From Ottelia alismoides (taxonomy: Eukaryota > Streptophyta > Magnoliopsida > Alismatales > Hydrocharitaceae): 64,000 nt of DNA. The DNA lies in assembly GCA_037367405.1 (NCBI GenBank), contig JAZKJV010011400.1, positions 3,656,501 through 3,720,500 on the forward strand. Reading direction: 5' to 3'. Made by a program: the position numbers and the translations under genes. The notes beneath the pieces are model-generated. The model was not told the origin of the DNA, ran no database searches, and saw only the letters and a program-made list of their open reading frames with translations. The stretch's first letter is position 1. Each line of letters starts with the position of its first letter. Below, piece after piece: positions 63,127-64,000 of the stretch.

Positions 63127-63771
63127 ATGACGGCGCTTTGGGTTCATGATCCGGTGATGGCAAGCCAATTGATTGCTAAGCGAAAGAGGCAGGGATTAGA
63201 TCGATACGATGAAGTCTGGGAGGGAGTCTACGTTATGACGCCGATAGCCAGCAATGATCATCAGTCACTGGCCACGCAGATTTCTGCCATCATTATTTCA
63301 GTCGTTGATTGGCAGAAAGTCGGTCAGACTCTCACTGGTGCCAATGTAAGCGATCGTCGCCACGACTGGACGCAAAACTATCGCATTCCCGATATCCTGG
63401 TTTTTAAGAACGATTCTAGTGCACAGGACTGCGGCACCCATTGGTTCGGGGGGCCTGAGCTGGCCATCGAAATTCTAAGCCCCGGTGACCACACCCTGGA
63501 GAAGTTGGACTTTTACGCTCAAGTGGGTACGCGCGAGTTGCTGGTTATCGATCGGGCTCCGTGGCAGTTGACACTCTATCGGATTAACTCCGATTGTCAG
63601 CTTGTCCCGGTCGCCCTCAGCACGTTTGAGCAACCGGCGACGGTACAATGCCGCGAGTTCTCTTTGGGCTTCGCGCTTAATGACCAGCAGTCTAGCTTGG
63701 ATGTTTTCCGATCCGACGGGACACTGATTCGCTCCATCGCCATCAAACGAAACTGCCCGAACGTGTCATGA
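63127..63771 (+). CDS. Uma2-family putative restriction endonuclease (DUF820)
   Basis: 214 residues. The Uma2 fold is a PD-(D/E)xK nuclease: YDEVWEGVYVMTPIAS at the start, the core Asp in YRIPDILVFKND, the Glu in ELAIEILSPGD and the Lys in TLEKLDFYAQVG. The family is often found in many copies in planctomycetes and cyanobacteria; its biological role is unclear. Start ATG 63127 follows GGGGAG by about 8 bp. No methyltransferase is adjacent. It may be outside the island. Confidence 0.88.
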   Translation: MTALWVHDPVMASQLIAKRKRQGLDRYDEVWEGVYVMTPIASNDHQSLATQISAIIISVVDWQKVGQTLTGANVSDRRHDWTQNYRIPDILVFKNDSSAQDCGTHWFGGPELAIEILSPGDHTLEKLDFYAQVGTRELLVIDRAPWQLTLYRINSDCQLVPVALSTFEQPATVQCREFSLGFALNDQQSSLDVFRSDGTLIRSIAIKRNCPNVS

Positions 63772-63823
63772 TAGGGCGTTTGCCAGGCGCAGGCTAAGGC
63801 TGCAACACGGAGACGCTTAGAAC

Positions 63824-64000
63824 TCAGCGGGGCAGGTTGCTCAGGTTGTTCAGGAAGCGATGAACGCAGGTTGCTGCCATGGAACGCCAGTGGCCGCGAA
63901 GCAGATCTTGGGGAATCGAGCCGCCGGTGTAAACATAACCTTTGTCATACAGCCAGACGATTCTCGACGTGATCGTCAACCGAGATGGCCTCGACGCAGC
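63824..64000 (-). CDS. C-terminal end of an unidentified gene (cut by window edge)
   Basis: A minus frame is open from base 64000 down to the TGA at 63824-63826 and gives 58 residues with natural composition (IVWLYDKGYVYTGGSIPQDL, then LRGHWRSMAATCVHRFLNNL). No start is in the window. No family was recognised. It is convergent with the Uma2 gene, with about 50 bp between the stops. Confidence 0.55.
   Translation of the reverse strand, partial: AASRPSRLTITSRIVWLYDKGYVYTGGSIPQDLLRGHWRSMAATCVHRFLNNLSNLPR

Noticed and set aside
49924..64000. Right attachment site (duplicate of the tRNA-Pro 3' end)
   Set aside because: Reading by eye found no second copy of GTTCGAATCCCGCCGCC in the window, so the right end of the island cannot be placed.

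Overview
The window looks like a chromosomal segment of a planctomycete, most likely in the Pirellulaceae. The evidence is the gene repertoire: DUF1080 (3-keto-disaccharide hydrolase-like), CotH with EF-hands and a lamin-tail domain, DUF4159, redoxin-haem-copper monooxygenase fusions, an ECF sigma factor coupled to a Ser/Thr kinase, an archaeal-type formyltransferase (Ftr), and an alternative complex III operon. This taxonomic call is inference from gene families; no rRNA gene is present. Most core genes start with ATG and lack a strong Shine-Dalgarno sequence.

Layout. 1-5.4 kb (minus): DUF4129-type protein, DUF4350, MoxR ATPase and a DUF58 protein cut by the window edge, the usual MoxR/DUF58 envelope cluster. 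5.7-11.2 kb: DUF1080 hydrolase, HpcH/HpaI aldolase, then an ECF sigma factor overlapping a large TPR Ser/Thr kinase. 11.4-15.7 kb (plus): DUF4956 membrane protein, VTC-type polyphosphate polymerase and a secreted CotH kinase, with an array of 15 heptamers inside the cassette. 15.8-27.5 kb: single genes (ABC-F Uup, O-methyltransferase, redoxin-haem-Cu protein, csrA, cutA, SRAP, hydrolase, DUF5989, GYF protein, ftr).

28.0-42.0 kb (plus) is one long respiratory operon: alternative complex III (ActA, B, C, a fused ActD-ActE, ActF), a small membrane protein, a SCO copper chaperone and an A2-type caa3 cytochrome oxidase (subunits II, I, III, IV). Together they would carry electrons from quinol through multihaem proteins to oxygen. 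42.2-49.6 kb: BNR sialidase-like protein, DUF4159, DapA/NanA-family lyase, NodU-type carbamoyltransferase, endonuclease IV and a secreted hydrolase.

49.8-62.7 kb is an integrated, decaying element. It starts at tRNA-Pro(GGG) with a tyrosine integrase and an AlpA/MerR-like HTH protein, followed by the tail of a P4/D5-type primase. The primase tail is fused to a large DEAD/DEAH helicase. A 1,643-bp IS3-family element with a 4-bp target duplication (CCCG) splits that helicase. Upstream of the helicase the reading switches abruptly into a truncated adenine methyltransferase of the type III Mod kind, then an AIM24-like membrane protein, then an IS1380-family element. A Uma2-family endonuclease and the end of an unknown gene close the window.

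The intergenic regions carry three families of dispersed, imperfectly palindromic repeats, here called R1, R2 and R3, each with three clear copies. In two places R3 supplies the stop codon of the adjacent gene. A pair of 12-bp palindromes 21 bp apart lies upstream of the DUF5989 gene and is a candidate operator.
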